DNA from: Bacteroidetes bacterium ADurb.Bin013
GTDB lineage: Bacteria > Bacteroidota > Bacteroidia > Bacteroidales > UBA932
Assembly: GCA_002071385.1 (NCBI GenBank)
Contig: MWFB01000006.1
Location: 1-64,000 of the forward strand
Direction: 5' to 3'
DNA length: 64,000 nt
The notes below the pieces were generated by a model. The model made no database searches and was not told the DNA's origin. It saw nothing but the letters and a program-made list of their open reading frames with translations. Positions 8,594 through 17,695 of this stretch are shown here, in pieces. Position 1 is the stretch's first letter, and each line of letters opens with the position of its first letter. The translations under genes and the position numbers were made by a program.

Positions 8594-9982
8594 ATGAAAA
8601 ACAAGTACATTGACCTGATCCAACAGAGTTTCGATTTTCCGCAAGAGGAATTCAGGATTGAAGACGGTGAGCTTTTATTTCACGATATTCCTGTCATGGA
8701 CCTTATCGATCAATACGGAACGCCCTTGAAATTCTATTATTTACCTTCCATCAGCAAACAGATCCAAAAAGCAAAAAGGTTGTTCAATGTTGCCATGGCC
8801 AAGGTTGACTATGAAGCGGACTACCATTACTGCTATTGTACCAAATCATCCCATTTTTCATTTGTACTGGAAGAAGCTCTCAAGAACGACATCCACATTG
8901 AGACTTCCTCTGCCTTTGACATTAACCTCATAGAAGCGCTCCATGAACAAAAGATCGTGGACAAGGACCTGTATGTCATCTGCAATGGTTACAAGAAGCA
9001 GCAATACATAGAGAATATTGCCAAACTCGTGAATTCAGGCTGGGAAAACACCATTTCCATACTGGACAATATGCCGGAAATTGAAGCGCTGGACAATGCC
9101 GTTCAGGGTGAGTGCAAGATAGGTATCCGCATAGCGGCAGAAGAAGAACCTAAATTTGAATTCTACACAAGCCGCCTGGGTATCCGCTACAGCGATGTTG
9201 TCCCTTATTACCATAAGTATATTAAGCGGAACAACAAGTTCAAATTGAAAATGCTTCACTTTTTCATCAACACGGGCATGCAGGACAATGCATACTACTG
9301 GAACGAACTTGCAAAATGTGTGAATGTGTATTGTGACCTTAAGAATTTCTGTCCTGAACTGGACTCCCTGAACCTGGGTGGAGGTTTCCCGGTAAGGAAC
9401 TCCCTATCGTTCGATTACGATTATGAATACATGACAGAAGAGATAATTGCCCAGATAAAAAGTATCTGTACAAGCCGCAACGTCAAGGAACCGGACATTT
9501 TCACCGAGTTCGGATCTTTCACTGTTGGTGAAAGCGGCGCCAACATATACCAGGTATTAGGTGAAAAACAACAAAACGACCGCGAAAGATGGTACATGAT
9601 CGACTCATCCTTCATGACTACATTGCCTGATACCTGGGGCATAAAAAGACGCTTCATACTGCTTCCAATCAATAAGTGGAACGAACCCTATCAGCGCGTA
9701 TTCCTTGGAGGACTGACTTGTGACTCTCAGGATTACTACAACGCCGAGGCCCACGCCAATGCGGTTTTCCTGCCCAAAAACGAGAACAAGGATCCCTTGT
9801 ACATTGGTTTTTTCAATACGGGCGCATACCAGGAATCCATTTCAGGTTTCGGGGGTGTCCAGCATTGCCTGATGCCGGCTCCCAAGATGGTCATAATAGG
9901 AGAAGAGAATGGCACGTATTACACCAAGCTTTTCTCCAAGGAACAGACTTATAAGTCCATGCTCAAACTTCTGGGCTATTGA
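8594..9982 (+). CDS. arginine decarboxylase-like PLP enzyme (fold type III)
   Basis: PLP-dependent decarboxylase of 462 aa from the alanine-racemase-fold group. Its sequence matches the proteins annotated as arginine decarboxylase in Bacteroidota, which would make agmatine for polyamine synthesis. The likely PLP lysine is Lys84 in YCTKSSH. LNLGGGFP (around 263) is the glycine-rich phosphate-binding loop, and CDSQDYYN contains the conserved Cys-Asp substrate motif. It is shorter than E. coli SpeA (about 650 aa). Diaminopimelate decarboxylase or a related substrate cannot be excluded. The SpoU methyltransferase starts 4 bases after the stop. Confidence 0.8.
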   Translation: MKNKYIDLIQQSFDFPQEEFRIEDGELLFHDIPVMDLIDQYGTPLKFYYLPSISKQIQKAKRLFNVAMAKVDYEADYHYCYCTKSSHFSFVLEEALKNDIHIETSSAFDINLIEALHEQKIVDKDLYVICNGYKKQQYIENIAKLVNSGWENTISILDNMPEIEALDNAVQGECKIGIRIAAEEEPKFEFYTSRLGIRYSDVVPYYHKYIKRNNKFKLKMLHFFINTGMQDNAYYWNELAKCVNVYCDLKNFCPELDSLNLGGGFPVRNSLSFDYDYEYMTEEIIAQIKSICTSRNVKEPDIFTEFGSFTVGESGANIYQVLGEKQQNDRERWYMIDSSFMTTLPDTWGIKRRFILLPINKWNEPYQRVFLGGLTCDSQDYYNAEAHANAVFLPKNENKDPLYIGFFNTGAYQESISGFGGVQHCLMPAPKMVIIGEENGTYYTKLFSKEQTYKSMLKLLGY

Positions 9983-9986
9983 CAAC

Positions 9987-10739
9987 ATGTTGAGCAAAGC
10001 CAAGATACAATACATTAAAGCCCTGGAACAGAAGAAATTCCGTCAGGAACGACAGGAATTCATCCTGGAAGGCAGGAAAATGGTTCTGGAGCTGCTTAAA
10101 GCTCCTGGTCCTTTCCGCATTAAAGAGCTGTACCTGCAGGAAGATTTCCCCGAACCGGTTCAGTCCTCCGTGGCAGTATACATCTCGGCAAAGGAAATGG
10201 AAAGGATCTCCTTGCAGTCAACTCCCTCCGGTGCACTTGCCGTTGTGGAGATTCCAAAAGTACCACTGGCACCTCCCCGGAAAGACAACCTATATCTTGC
10301 CCTTGACGGGATTCGCGATCCGGGCAATTTTGGCACCATCCTGCGTCTGGCAGACTGGTTTGACTTAGCAGCCGTTTATGCATCACCAGACTGTGTGGAG
10401 CTGTACAATCCCAAAACCGTGCAATCCACCATGGGAGCCATTCTACGCGTTCCGGTCCATTACACACCCCTTGCCCCGCTTTTGAAAAATTGCACGCTTC
10501 CTGTCACCGGGTCCGTGCTTCAGGGGGGATCCAGCATCAACACCACTTTCCTGCCCTGCGATGGAATCATCGTCCTTGGCAACGAATCAAATGGGATCAG
10601 CCCGGAGCTGCTGGATCACATCCCGCTCAAATTGTACATTCCTCCTTACCGCGAGGGATCCGAATCATTGAATGTGGCTACCGCTGCTGCAATATTTTGC
10701 GCAGTTTTCCGTAGAAACCTTCCATCCCTGCCCAGATAG
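9987..10739 (+). CDS. TrmH/SpoU family RNA 2'-O-methyltransferase
   Basis: SAM-dependent RNA ribose methyltransferase with a SPOUT knot, 250 aa. An N-terminal substrate-binding domain (EFILEGRKMV) precedes the three SPOUT motifs: DGIRDPGNFGTILR, VLGNESNGISPEL and SLNVATAAAI. The target is unknown; rRNA or tRNA is likely. ATG at 9987 is chosen over an in-frame codon at 9909 because the latter lies inside the preceding gene and the family N-terminus begins here. The last 62 bases overlap the 3' end of the converging flippase gene. Confidence 0.88.
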   Translation: MLSKAKIQYIKALEQKKFRQERQEFILEGRKMVLELLKAPGPFRIKELYLQEDFPEPVQSSVAVYISAKEMERISLQSTPSGALAVVEIPKVPLAPPRKDNLYLALDGIRDPGNFGTILRLADWFDLAAVYASPDCVELYNPKTVQSTMGAILRVPVHYTPLAPLLKNCTLPVTGSVLQGGSSINTTFLPCDGIIVLGNESNGISPELLDHIPLKLYIPPYREGSESLNVATAAAIFCAVFRRNLPSLPR

Positions 10740-12195
10740 CCAGGTAAACAAGAATAATACCTGTATTGACTGCAAGTTTGGGAATCATGGACAGGTGTGC
10801 AAACATAAGGGAAAATAAGTAAAGTCCTACACCTGCCACCAGGTAGAAACCAATTTTAAGCCAGTTATAAGGTATGGGATAATGTTTGCGTCCCATCAGG
10901 GCACAGAGGACGGTCATTGACAGGTAACTGGCCAAGTGTCCCCAGGCTGCAGCCATATAGCCATAGCGTGGCATGAAAAGCAGATTTACCAACAGGGTGA
11001 CAGCCAGTCCGGCTGATGTGATCAAAACAGCATTTCCGGTCTTTCCTGACAATTTGAACCAGATGCTGATATTGAAGTATATGCCCAGAAGCACGTAAGC
11101 CAGTGCCATTACGGGCACCACCACGATCCCCTCCCTGTAATTCTCACCTAAAATGAGTTCAAAAAGGTCCATATAAAGTAAAATACCCAGGTAAACCAGC
11201 ATGCATATTGCTGTAAAGATATCCAGCACACGGGCATACGTCCTTGGTGCTTCTTTTTCGGCTGACTGTCCAAAGAAGAAAGGTTCCGCCGCGTACCGAA
11301 ACATCTGGATGAAAAGGTTAATGAGTACGGCGAGCTTGATACCCGCCTGGTAAATCCCCATCTGCGCCCGCCAGGAGACATCTCCAGGAATCAGAAAACG
11401 GAAAAGCAGCCTGTCGCTGAAATCGTTCAGGATACCCGGCAATCCCGCTATCATCAGGGGAAGGGAATACATCATGAGCTTAGGCCAGAGTTTCCGGTCA
11501 AGGATGAAACTGCTTCTTTTCAGCAAATCAGGCAGGAAAAGCAATAAAGCCACGATGCAGGAGAGGAATATGGAAAAGAGAACGTAATTGTAATCAGGAA
11601 CAGCCGTGATGAAACGGCCCAGGAATGCTTCGGGGTTTGCAGAAAGATAACGCGGGGCCCACAAAAAGAAAAGCAGGTTGAATCCCAGCTCGCAGCAAAT
11701 CTTGATGGTTTTGAATACGGCAAAACGGAACGCCTTGTGCTCGTAACGCAAACGGGCAAACAATATAGCCGTAATGCTATCCAGTAAAAGTATCCCGGCT
11801 ACATAAATAATGGATTGCGGGAATTCTGCATATCCCAGTTTCCCGGCGATCGGTTCCCGTAACATGACCACCACTGCAAAAAACAAACCGGCCAGCAGCG
11901 TTACGGTAGTGAGCGAAGTTGAAAACACCCTGGCAGCTCCGGCCTTGTCGTTTTTCTGTCCTGCCAGAGAAGCATAGCGGAAGCTGCCGGTCTCCAGACC
12001 CATGACCAGGACCACCTGCAACACGGCAATGTATGCCATGAATTCGGCCACCACTCCGTAAGCTGCCTGATCTGTCAGGATGCGGGTATACAAGGGTACA
12101 AGCAGGAAATTCAGAACCCTTGCAAGGATCGTGCTCATCCCGTATACGGCAGTCTCTCCTGCCAATTGCCTTATAGCTGATTTTTTTAAAGACAT
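10678..12195 (-). CDS. O-antigen flippase-like polysaccharide transporter (Wzx/MATE-like)
   Basis: Polytopic inner-membrane protein of 505 aa with about 12-14 predicted hydrophobic segments from residue 18 on. The N-terminus (LAGETAVYGMSTILARVLNFLL region) and the following GVVAEFMAYIAVL match the PST/MVF polysaccharide exporter family, which moves lipid-linked sugars across the membrane. It is the last gene of the minus-strand block and starts 4 bases after rlmB. Its 3' end overlaps the converging SpoU gene by 62 bases. Its position next to housekeeping genes rather than in an O-antigen cluster leaves the substrate open. Confidence 0.85.
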   Translation of the reverse strand: MSLKKSAIRQLAGETAVYGMSTILARVLNFLLVPLYTRILTDQAAYGVVAEFMAYIAVLQVVLVMGLETGSFRYASLAGQKNDKAGAARVFSTSLTTVTLLAGLFFAVVVMLREPIAGKLGYAEFPQSIIYVAGILLLDSITAILFARLRYEHKAFRFAVFKTIKICCELGFNLLFFLWAPRYLSANPEAFLGRFITAVPDYNYVLFSIFLSCIVALLLFLPDLLKRSSFILDRKLWPKLMMYSLPLMIAGLPGILNDFSDRLLFRFLIPGDVSWRAQMGIYQAGIKLAVLINLFIQMFRYAAEPFFFGQSAEKEAPRTYARVLDIFTAICMLVYLGILLYMDLFELILGENYREGIVVVPVMALAYVLLGIYFNISIWFKLSGKTGNAVLITSAGLAVTLLVNLLFMPRYGYMAAAWGHLASYLSMTVLCALMGRKHYPIPYNWLKIGFYLVAGVGLYLFSLMFAHLSMIPKLAVNTGIILVYLAIWAGMEGFYGKLRKILQQR

Positions 12196-12199
12196 TGTC

Positions 12200-12940
12200 T
12201 TACTTTTTCAAACGTTGTCTGACCGCCTCGAAAAGCACGACTGCTGTTGCAGCCGATACGTTCAATGAGCCGATTTCCCCAAATTGGGGTATGGAAGCCA
12301 ATTCATCGCACAGTTCCATGATCCCGCGCGATATGCCTTTTCCTTCGGCACCCATCACCAGCGCCAGCGGACGGCAAAAATCCGTTTCATAGATGGACTG
12401 ACGCTGTCCGGCCGATGTTCCTATGACCACGTAACCCGATTCCCTGAGGTGAAAAACAGCCGTCCTCAGGTTGGGGACCTTGCATGAGGGAATGCGCAGC
12501 AGTGCTCCCGCAGAAGCCTTTATGGCATCCTGGTTCACGGCAGCCCCTCCTTTAGCTGGAAGTATCAGCGCACCTGCACCGGCGCATTCGCAAGTACGGG
12601 CAATGGCTCCGAAATTGCGGACATCACTTACCCCGTCCAGCAGGATTATGGTTGGAAAACCCGGTTTGGTCCCTGCAGCGGCCACGGCCTCATCCAGTGT
12701 TACATAATCAACCTGCGGCAGCATGGCAACCACCCCCTGGTGGTTCTTGTTTGCCGTCAGATGATTCAGTTTCTCCTGTGGTACGAACTGGACCGGCACG
12801 TCAAATTTTTTGGCCAGATCCATCATTTGTGCTGCCGTATTACTGTCCATACCCTGGCGGAGCAGGATTTTTTCAGGTTTCCTTTTTCCCAGGAGTGCTT
12901 CCCTGACAGGATGTGTGCCGTAAATGCGATCTTCACTCAT
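12200..12940 (-). CDS. rlmB: 23S rRNA (guanosine-2'-O)-methyltransferase RlmB
   Basis: SPOUT methyltransferase of 246 aa, predicted to methylate the 2'-OH of a 23S rRNA guanosine. The N-terminal EDRIYGTHPVREALL is the classical RlmB start. SPOUT motifs are LDGVSDVRNFGAIART, MGAEGKGIS and SLNVSAATAV. It overlaps the upstream ABC-F gene by 8 bases, suggesting translational coupling. Confidence 0.93.
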   Translation of the reverse strand: MSEDRIYGTHPVREALLGKRKPEKILLRQGMDSNTAAQMMDLAKKFDVPVQFVPQEKLNHLTANKNHQGVVAMLPQVDYVTLDEAVAAAGTKPGFPTIILLDGVSDVRNFGAIARTCECAGAGALILPAKGGAAVNQDAIKASAGALLRIPSCKVPNLRTAVFHLRESGYVVIGTSAGQRQSIYETDFCRPLALVMGAEGKGISRGIMELCDELASIPQFGEIGSLNVSAATAVVLFEAVRQRLKK

Positions 12941-14891
12941 TTTGTATGGTTTCTATGAATTTATCCAGTTCATCATGTGCTGATTCCCAGCTTTTCATGG
13001 CCTGTTCCAGCTCTCTTTTTTCTTTGTCGTACAACTGGTAAAACGCTGTGCCGAATCCACCGGGAGGCGTGTTCAGCATTTTTTCGTCCATCAGGGCAAT
13101 CCCTTTTTCGTGCTGTTCAATCCTGTTTTCCCAATGCGTGACTTGTTGCTGCAGCTTGCGCAATGTTTTATCCCGTTCCTTTTTCAGGCGGTAAGGCTCC
13201 CCTGCCCTTGATTCTTTACCGGTATTTTCAGTTCTAACCTCTTCCCTGGCAGGATCGGCTTGTTCCAATTCTTTGAGCGTTTCGAGTTTCCTGCGTTCCA
13301 TGAACTCGCGAATCCCGCCCAGGTGCTCTTTTACCTTTCCATCCCTGAATTCGTATATTTTATCAACAAGGCCGTCCAGGAATGTCCTGTCGTGAGAAAC
13401 CACCACCAGGGTCCCGTTGTACTGTTTAAGGGCTTCTTTCATCACTTCCCTGGAAGGAATATCCATGTGATTGGTGGGTTCGTCCAGCAACAGAACATTA
13501 TAGGGCTGCAGCATAAGCTTAGCCATGGCCAGGCGCGATCTTTCCCCACCGCTCAGCACTCCTGCTTTCTTATCCACGTCTTCCCCGCGAAAGAGGAATG
13601 AGGCCAGGATATCACGAAGTCGTGTACGGACGTCTCCCACCGCTATTCCATCCAATGTCTGGTATACAGTCAGGTTATTATCCAGCAATTCGTCCTGGTT
13701 TTGTGCATAATAGCCCGTCTGTACATTGTACCCTGTTTCAAAAACCCCTTTCATGACACTCTTCTGCCCGGTAAGCAATTTCAGCATGGTTGTTTTGCCT
13801 TCTCCGTTACGGCCAGCAAATGCAACCTTTTCACCACGTTCCACCACTAGGTTTGCCCCGGTAAAGATAGGCCCTTTATCGTAACCAACAGATACATCCC
13901 GGCAATTGAACACAACTTTCCCGCTTCTGCTGACTTCAGGAAAAGTGATTCGTATCCGGGAGTTATCCAAATGATCCACCTCTATCAGTTCCATCTTTTC
14001 CAGTTGTTTTATACGGCTTTGCACCTGGTTGGACTTGGTGGGCTTATAGCGGAAACGCTCAATGAATTCCTGTGTTTTTTCTATGGTACGTTGCTGGTTC
14101 TGGTATGCAGCCATCTGTTGTTCCAGGTATTCCCTGCGTAATTCCAGGAATTGGGAATACGGGGCTTTATAATCGTAAATCCTGGTGAGAGAAATTTCAA
14201 TGGTCCTGGTAGTCACCGTATCCAGGAAGGTCCTGTCATGCGATATCACCAGCAGGGCCCCGGGAAAAGTTTCCAGGTACTGTTCCAGCCACCTGAGGCT
14301 TTCAATATCCAGATGGTTGGTGGGTTCATCCAATAACAATATGTCAGGCCGGGAAAGCAACAATTTTGCCAGTTCTATGCGCATATTCCACCCTTCGGAA
14401 AAAGTCCGGCTGGGGCGGTCCAGTTCGTCTTGTTTGAAGCCAAGACCGGTCAGGATTCTCTCGGCGTTCCCCCTGGGATTGTCTGAAGACAGGATACGAA
14501 GCCGGTCACTAACCTCATTCAGGTCAACCATTAATTTCTTGTAAGCTTCAGAATCATAATCCTCTCTTCCCGAAAGCTCTGCGGAGATATTATCCATGCG
14601 CCGGTGTAGTTCTTCCAGGTGGAAAAAAACCGTAAGCGCTTCTTCCAGCACGGTTTTGTCCTTTGCATGTTCCATTTGCTGGGGAAGATATCCTATCCGG
14701 CAGTCGGAAGAACGTACCACCCTGCCAGACGTTGGTTCCTGCAGACCTGCTATGATCCTGATCAATGTGGTTTTTCCGGCCCCGTTCTTTCCCACCAGGG
14801 CGATCCTGTCGCGCCGGTCAATGGTAAAAGAAACATCCCGGAAAAGCTCCCTGTAGGCAAAAGAAACGCAGATATTGGAAACAGATATCAT
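12933..14891 (-). CDS. ABC-F family ATPase (translation factor or ribosome protection type)
   Basis: Soluble duplicated ABC ATPase of 652 aa without transmembrane segments. The first domain has Walker A GKNGAGKT (34-41) and the second GRNGEGKT. The signature LSGGERSR and Walker B motifs LLLDEPTNHLDI and LLLDEPTNHMDI are intact. The linker of charged helices between the domains and a C-terminal coiled coil (from about 560) fit the Uup/YdiF-like branch. ABC-F proteins bind the ribosomal E site. The start overlaps the end of the WG-repeat gene by 4 bases (ATGA). Confidence 0.92.
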   Translation of the reverse strand: MISVSNICVSFAYRELFRDVSFTIDRRDRIALVGKNGAGKTTLIRIIAGLQEPTSGRVVRSSDCRIGYLPQQMEHAKDKTVLEEALTVFFHLEELHRRMDNISAELSGREDYDSEAYKKLMVDLNEVSDRLRILSSDNPRGNAERILTGLGFKQDELDRPSRTFSEGWNMRIELAKLLLSRPDILLLDEPTNHLDIESLRWLEQYLETFPGALLVISHDRTFLDTVTTRTIEISLTRIYDYKAPYSQFLELRREYLEQQMAAYQNQQRTIEKTQEFIERFRYKPTKSNQVQSRIKQLEKMELIEVDHLDNSRIRITFPEVSRSGKVVFNCRDVSVGYDKGPIFTGANLVVERGEKVAFAGRNGEGKTTMLKLLTGQKSVMKGVFETGYNVQTGYYAQNQDELLDNNLTVYQTLDGIAVGDVRTRLRDILASFLFRGEDVDKKAGVLSGGERSRLAMAKLMLQPYNVLLLDEPTNHMDIPSREVMKEALKQYNGTLVVVSHDRTFLDGLVDKIYEFRDGKVKEHLGGIREFMERRKLETLKELEQADPAREEVRTENTGKESRAGEPYRLKKERDKTLRKLQQQVTHWENRIEQHEKGIALMDEKMLNTPPGGFGTAFYQLYDKEKRELEQAMKSWESAHDELDKFIETIQNE

Positions 14892-16246
14892 TCCATTTTT
14901 CTCCCCAGCATGTCAATGGTAATGAGCTGACCTTGAAAAACTGCCTTTGCCATGCCATGCGAAAAGACAGACACCGAATCATATATGAATGGAATCATGG
15001 ATTCACCCTTTTTGTTGATGAATCCCCACAATCCGTTGAATTTCACACCTGCCAGTCCATTTGAGAACATACGGTGGCCATCCTGGTATATGAATGGAAT
15101 AATGGTATTGCCTTTTTTATCTATGAAGCCGAACTGTTTTTGTATGCGTGCTTCCATCATGTTAAAACGGGCTGCCAGGGCCAGCTCGTTATGAAAATCG
15201 TAGATTTCCACCAGGTTCAAGGAAAAAGGCAATGTGAAATTTCCATACCTGTCAATCACCCCATATTGTTGGTTCTGCATGACTATGGCAAGCCCGTTGC
15301 TATAATCCCGGATTAAATCGTAACCAGGCTGAACCACTACTTTTCCATCTGACGATAGTACTCCATATCCATTTTCATTGCGTACAACGGTCATTCCTTC
15401 CCTGACAGGACCAATAATGTCGTAAAAAAAGGCAGGATACTCCAGGTTCGTCGTATTACGAAGGGAATAACGGCCACTGTCCCCCGTTACGATCCACTCC
15501 GGACTGTGATGGAAATAAATGGTATCGTATACCGTTTCAATCAGGGAAACCGCATCATGGTCCAGGAGTCCGTAATGATCGTCCAGCAACACTCTGAAAG
15601 TAAGGGAGGTGCATTCATCCACTTTGTCATACATGACAGGTACAAGGGGTTCTTTACTTCCTTTGCTGTGAAGCCCCTCATAATTTCCTTTCCTAACTAT
15701 GAAATAATTCCCGGCACGTTTCACTATCTGGTCGTAAATAAGTGGTACCTGCTCAAAGCCATCCCCGTCAAGCACGCCCCATAGACCGTCCCGGCAAATG
15801 AAAATATCGTCCTCTCTTAACTCAAGACTATCGTAAACAGGTATTTCACGTTCTTTCCCTTTATGGTCAATTAGGGTGAAGGATCCGTCAGAGCGCAGCG
15901 CCAGCAGAAAAGGCAACCGTTGTCCATGGTATTCATTGGTAATTGGACGTGTCTGCATGGGTATGATCATTTTACCACGCTTGTTGGACACACCGTACTC
16001 ACTGCCCCTTTGCAGGACTGCAATTTCAGAAAATACAGCTATGGAGTCGTATGTAGGATCAACGATCACCCTGCCTTTCTGGTTGCGCAAGCCGTAATTG
16101 GATTCCCGGAAAATCTCCGGCCTATCACTTTTAAGCCACTGGAATACAGGAATTTCCCAGATATAAAACATCAGGACCAGCAGAATTGATAAAAGGAGGA
16201 CTGCACCTGCCAGGATAATGACCGGTTTATACTGCGACTTTTTCAT
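14888..16246 (-). CDS. WG-repeat protein with N-terminal membrane anchor
   Basis: Protein of 452 aa with one N-terminal transmembrane helix (residues 9-30) and then about ten degenerate WG-type beta repeats, for example YGLRNQKGRVIVDPTYDSI, YGVLSSDGKVVVQPGYDLI, WGFINKKGESMIPFIYDSV. The repeats probably form an extracytoplasmic scaffold; no catalytic motif is visible. It overlaps tatC by 20 bases upstream and the ABC-F gene by 4 bases downstream. There is no Tat-type RR signal, so the tie to the neighbouring Tat genes is positional only. Confidence 0.82.
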   Translation of the reverse strand: MKKSQYKPVIILAGAVLLLSILLVLMFYIWEIPVFQWLKSDRPEIFRESNYGLRNQKGRVIVDPTYDSIAVFSEIAVLQRGSEYGVSNKRGKMIIPMQTRPITNEYHGQRLPFLLALRSDGSFTLIDHKGKEREIPVYDSLELREDDIFICRDGLWGVLDGDGFEQVPLIYDQIVKRAGNYFIVRKGNYEGLHSKGSKEPLVPVMYDKVDECTSLTFRVLLDDHYGLLDHDAVSLIETVYDTIYFHHSPEWIVTGDSGRYSLRNTTNLEYPAFFYDIIGPVREGMTVVRNENGYGVLSSDGKVVVQPGYDLIRDYSNGLAIVMQNQQYGVIDRYGNFTLPFSLNLVEIYDFHNELALAARFNMMEARIQKQFGFIDKKGNTIIPFIYQDGHRMFSNGLAGVKFNGLWGFINKKGESMIPFIYDSVSVFSHGMAKAVFQGQLITIDMLGRKME

Positions 16247-17051
16247 CTTCTGTGGCCCTCTTACTGAAACTTACCAATATACTGACCTCATATAACAGGT
16301 ATAAAGGCAATGCTACCACCAACAAGGTAAAGGCGTCTCCGCTGGGTGTTATGATAGCTGCAAGAATGACAAGGATCACTACGGCATGTTTCCTGTGTTT
16401 TTTGAGCAATTCCTTGGAGACAACACCTAATTTGGATAAGACGCGCAACAGGATTGGCAGTTCGAAGACGATGCCCATGATGATGACCAGCCAGGTAAAC
16501 ATATGGATATAGGACTGGAGTGTAATCTGGTTATCCACCCATTCGCTAACCTGGTAACTTCCCAGGAAATTTATGGTCAGAGGAAAGACAAAAAAGTAAC
16601 CGGTCAGGACACCAAGGAAGAATAACAGCGAGCACCACCCAAAAGCCCCCTTTACGGTTTTTTTTTCCTTTAGGTACAAAGCGGGCCGTATGAATATCCA
16701 TAACTGGTACAATATGAACGGTGTGGCCAAGACAAAGGCTATGCTGAAAGAAACGCTAATATGGGTGAAAAACTGGGCTGAAAGTTCTATGTTTTGCAGT
16801 TGCAGGGTAAAAGGTTTCGGTGAAATGGAAGAAATTCCCACAAGGCCAGACAGAGCTGTCATCCACCTGTAGAGAATAAAATCAGAGCTTCTGGGAGCAA
16901 ATATGACTGCATCAAAAACAAAGTTTTTATTCACAAAAACAACCACCATGAGTAGAATCAGGACAATTGCCGAGCGAAATATCACCTTGCGGAACTCTTC
17001 AAGATGCTCCCAAAAGGTCATCTCATTTTTATGCCCCGAAATATCTGCCAC
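16227..17051 (-). CDS. tatC: Sec-independent protein translocase TatC
   Basis: Six-helix inner-membrane receptor of the twin-arginine translocon, 274 aa. The N-terminal MTFWEHLEEFRK motif that binds the RR signal is present (residues 11-22), as is the FVLATPFILYQLWIFIRPALY core. It is somewhat longer than the E. coli protein (258 aa), through periplasmic loop 1. It sits 2 bases downstream of tatA and overlaps the WG-repeat gene by 20 bases. Confidence 0.95.
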   Translation of the reverse strand: MADISGHKNEMTFWEHLEEFRKVIFRSAIVLILLMVVVFVNKNFVFDAVIFAPRSSDFILYRWMTALSGLVGISSISPKPFTLQLQNIELSAQFFTHISVSFSIAFVLATPFILYQLWIFIRPALYLKEKKTVKGAFGWCSLLFFLGVLTGYFFVFPLTINFLGSYQVSEWVDNQITLQSYIHMFTWLVIIMGIVFELPILLRVLSKLGVVSKELLKKHRKHAVVILVILAAIITPSGDAFTLLVVALPLYLLYEVSILVSFSKRATEDEKVAV

Positions 17052-17053
17052 CG

Positions 17054-17263
17054 CTATTTTTTAATATCCTGATCGCTTTCTTTTTCATCTTCCTTTAAGT
17101 CATCTTCTATCCCCTTCACACCATCCCTGAAACTTCTGACGCCTTTTCCAATGCCTTTCATAAGTTCGGGAATCTTGCGCCCTCCAAAGAGAAGCAGTAC
17201 AATTAGGGCAATAATGATGATCTCGGTGGCACCCAACGTGCCAAATAGCAATAATTTACACAT
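17054..17263 (-). CDS. tatA: twin-arginine translocase TatA/TatE subunit
   Basis: Pore-forming Tat subunit of 69 aa. One N-terminal transmembrane helix (about residues 9-27) is followed by the [16 protein letters not shown] amphipathic helix and an acidic/lysine-rich tail. No separate tatB is seen, as is usual when a single TatA-like protein serves both roles. It overlaps the upstream thioesterase gene by 8 bases. Confidence 0.93.
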   Translation of the reverse strand: MCKLLLFGTLGATEIIIIALIVLLLFGGRKIPELMKGIGKGVRSFRDGVKGIEDDLKEDEKESDQDIKK

Positions 17264-17693
17264 TTTCCTGTTGTTTAGTTTTGTTCAAATTTAGGTATTT
17301 TTCCCATACTTCCGTAAGAAAACGGGGTGCCCTCACGGGAACACTGCGGGAAGCATCCACAAAGGCAAGGGTAACATATCCCGTGGCTAAAAGTACACTG
17401 GTATCGTTAAACACCTGGTAATGGTACGTGATCCTGGAACGGGGCATTTCTTTCACTGTCGTTATCACAGTCAGCACCTGGCCATAACGTGCCGGATGTA
17501 TGTAGTCGCAATGAACCACGCGTACCGGCATAATGATTCCCTGCGATTCCGAAAAAGTGTAAGGAACACCAAAATGGGCCATCATTTCTTCGCGGGCTGT
17601 TTCAAAATAGCGGATGTAGTTGGAGTGGTGTACCACACCCATCTGATCCGTTTCGTAATACCTGACGGTAATTTGTGTAGTATGTTCCATCAT
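17256..17693 (-). CDS. acyl-CoA thioesterase, YbgC/4-hydroxybenzoyl-CoA type
   Basis: Hot-dog-fold thioesterase of 145 aa. The motif [24 protein letters not shown] (residues 11-34, quoted here only as [13 protein letters not shown]) carries the catalytic Asp of the family. The substrate is unknown. Start codons at 17693 and 17690 are adjacent ATGs. It follows the PCMD lipoprotein by 2 bases and overlaps tatA by 8 bases, so it is probably co-transcribed. Confidence 0.88.
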   Translation of the reverse strand: MMEHTTQITVRYYETDQMGVVHHSNYIRYFETAREEMMAHFGVPYTFSESQGIIMPVRVVHCDYIHPARYGQVLTVITTVKEMPRSRITYHYQVFNDTSVLLATGYVTLAFVDASRSVPVRAPRFLTEVWEKYLNLNKTKQQENV

Positions 17694-17695
17694 GA

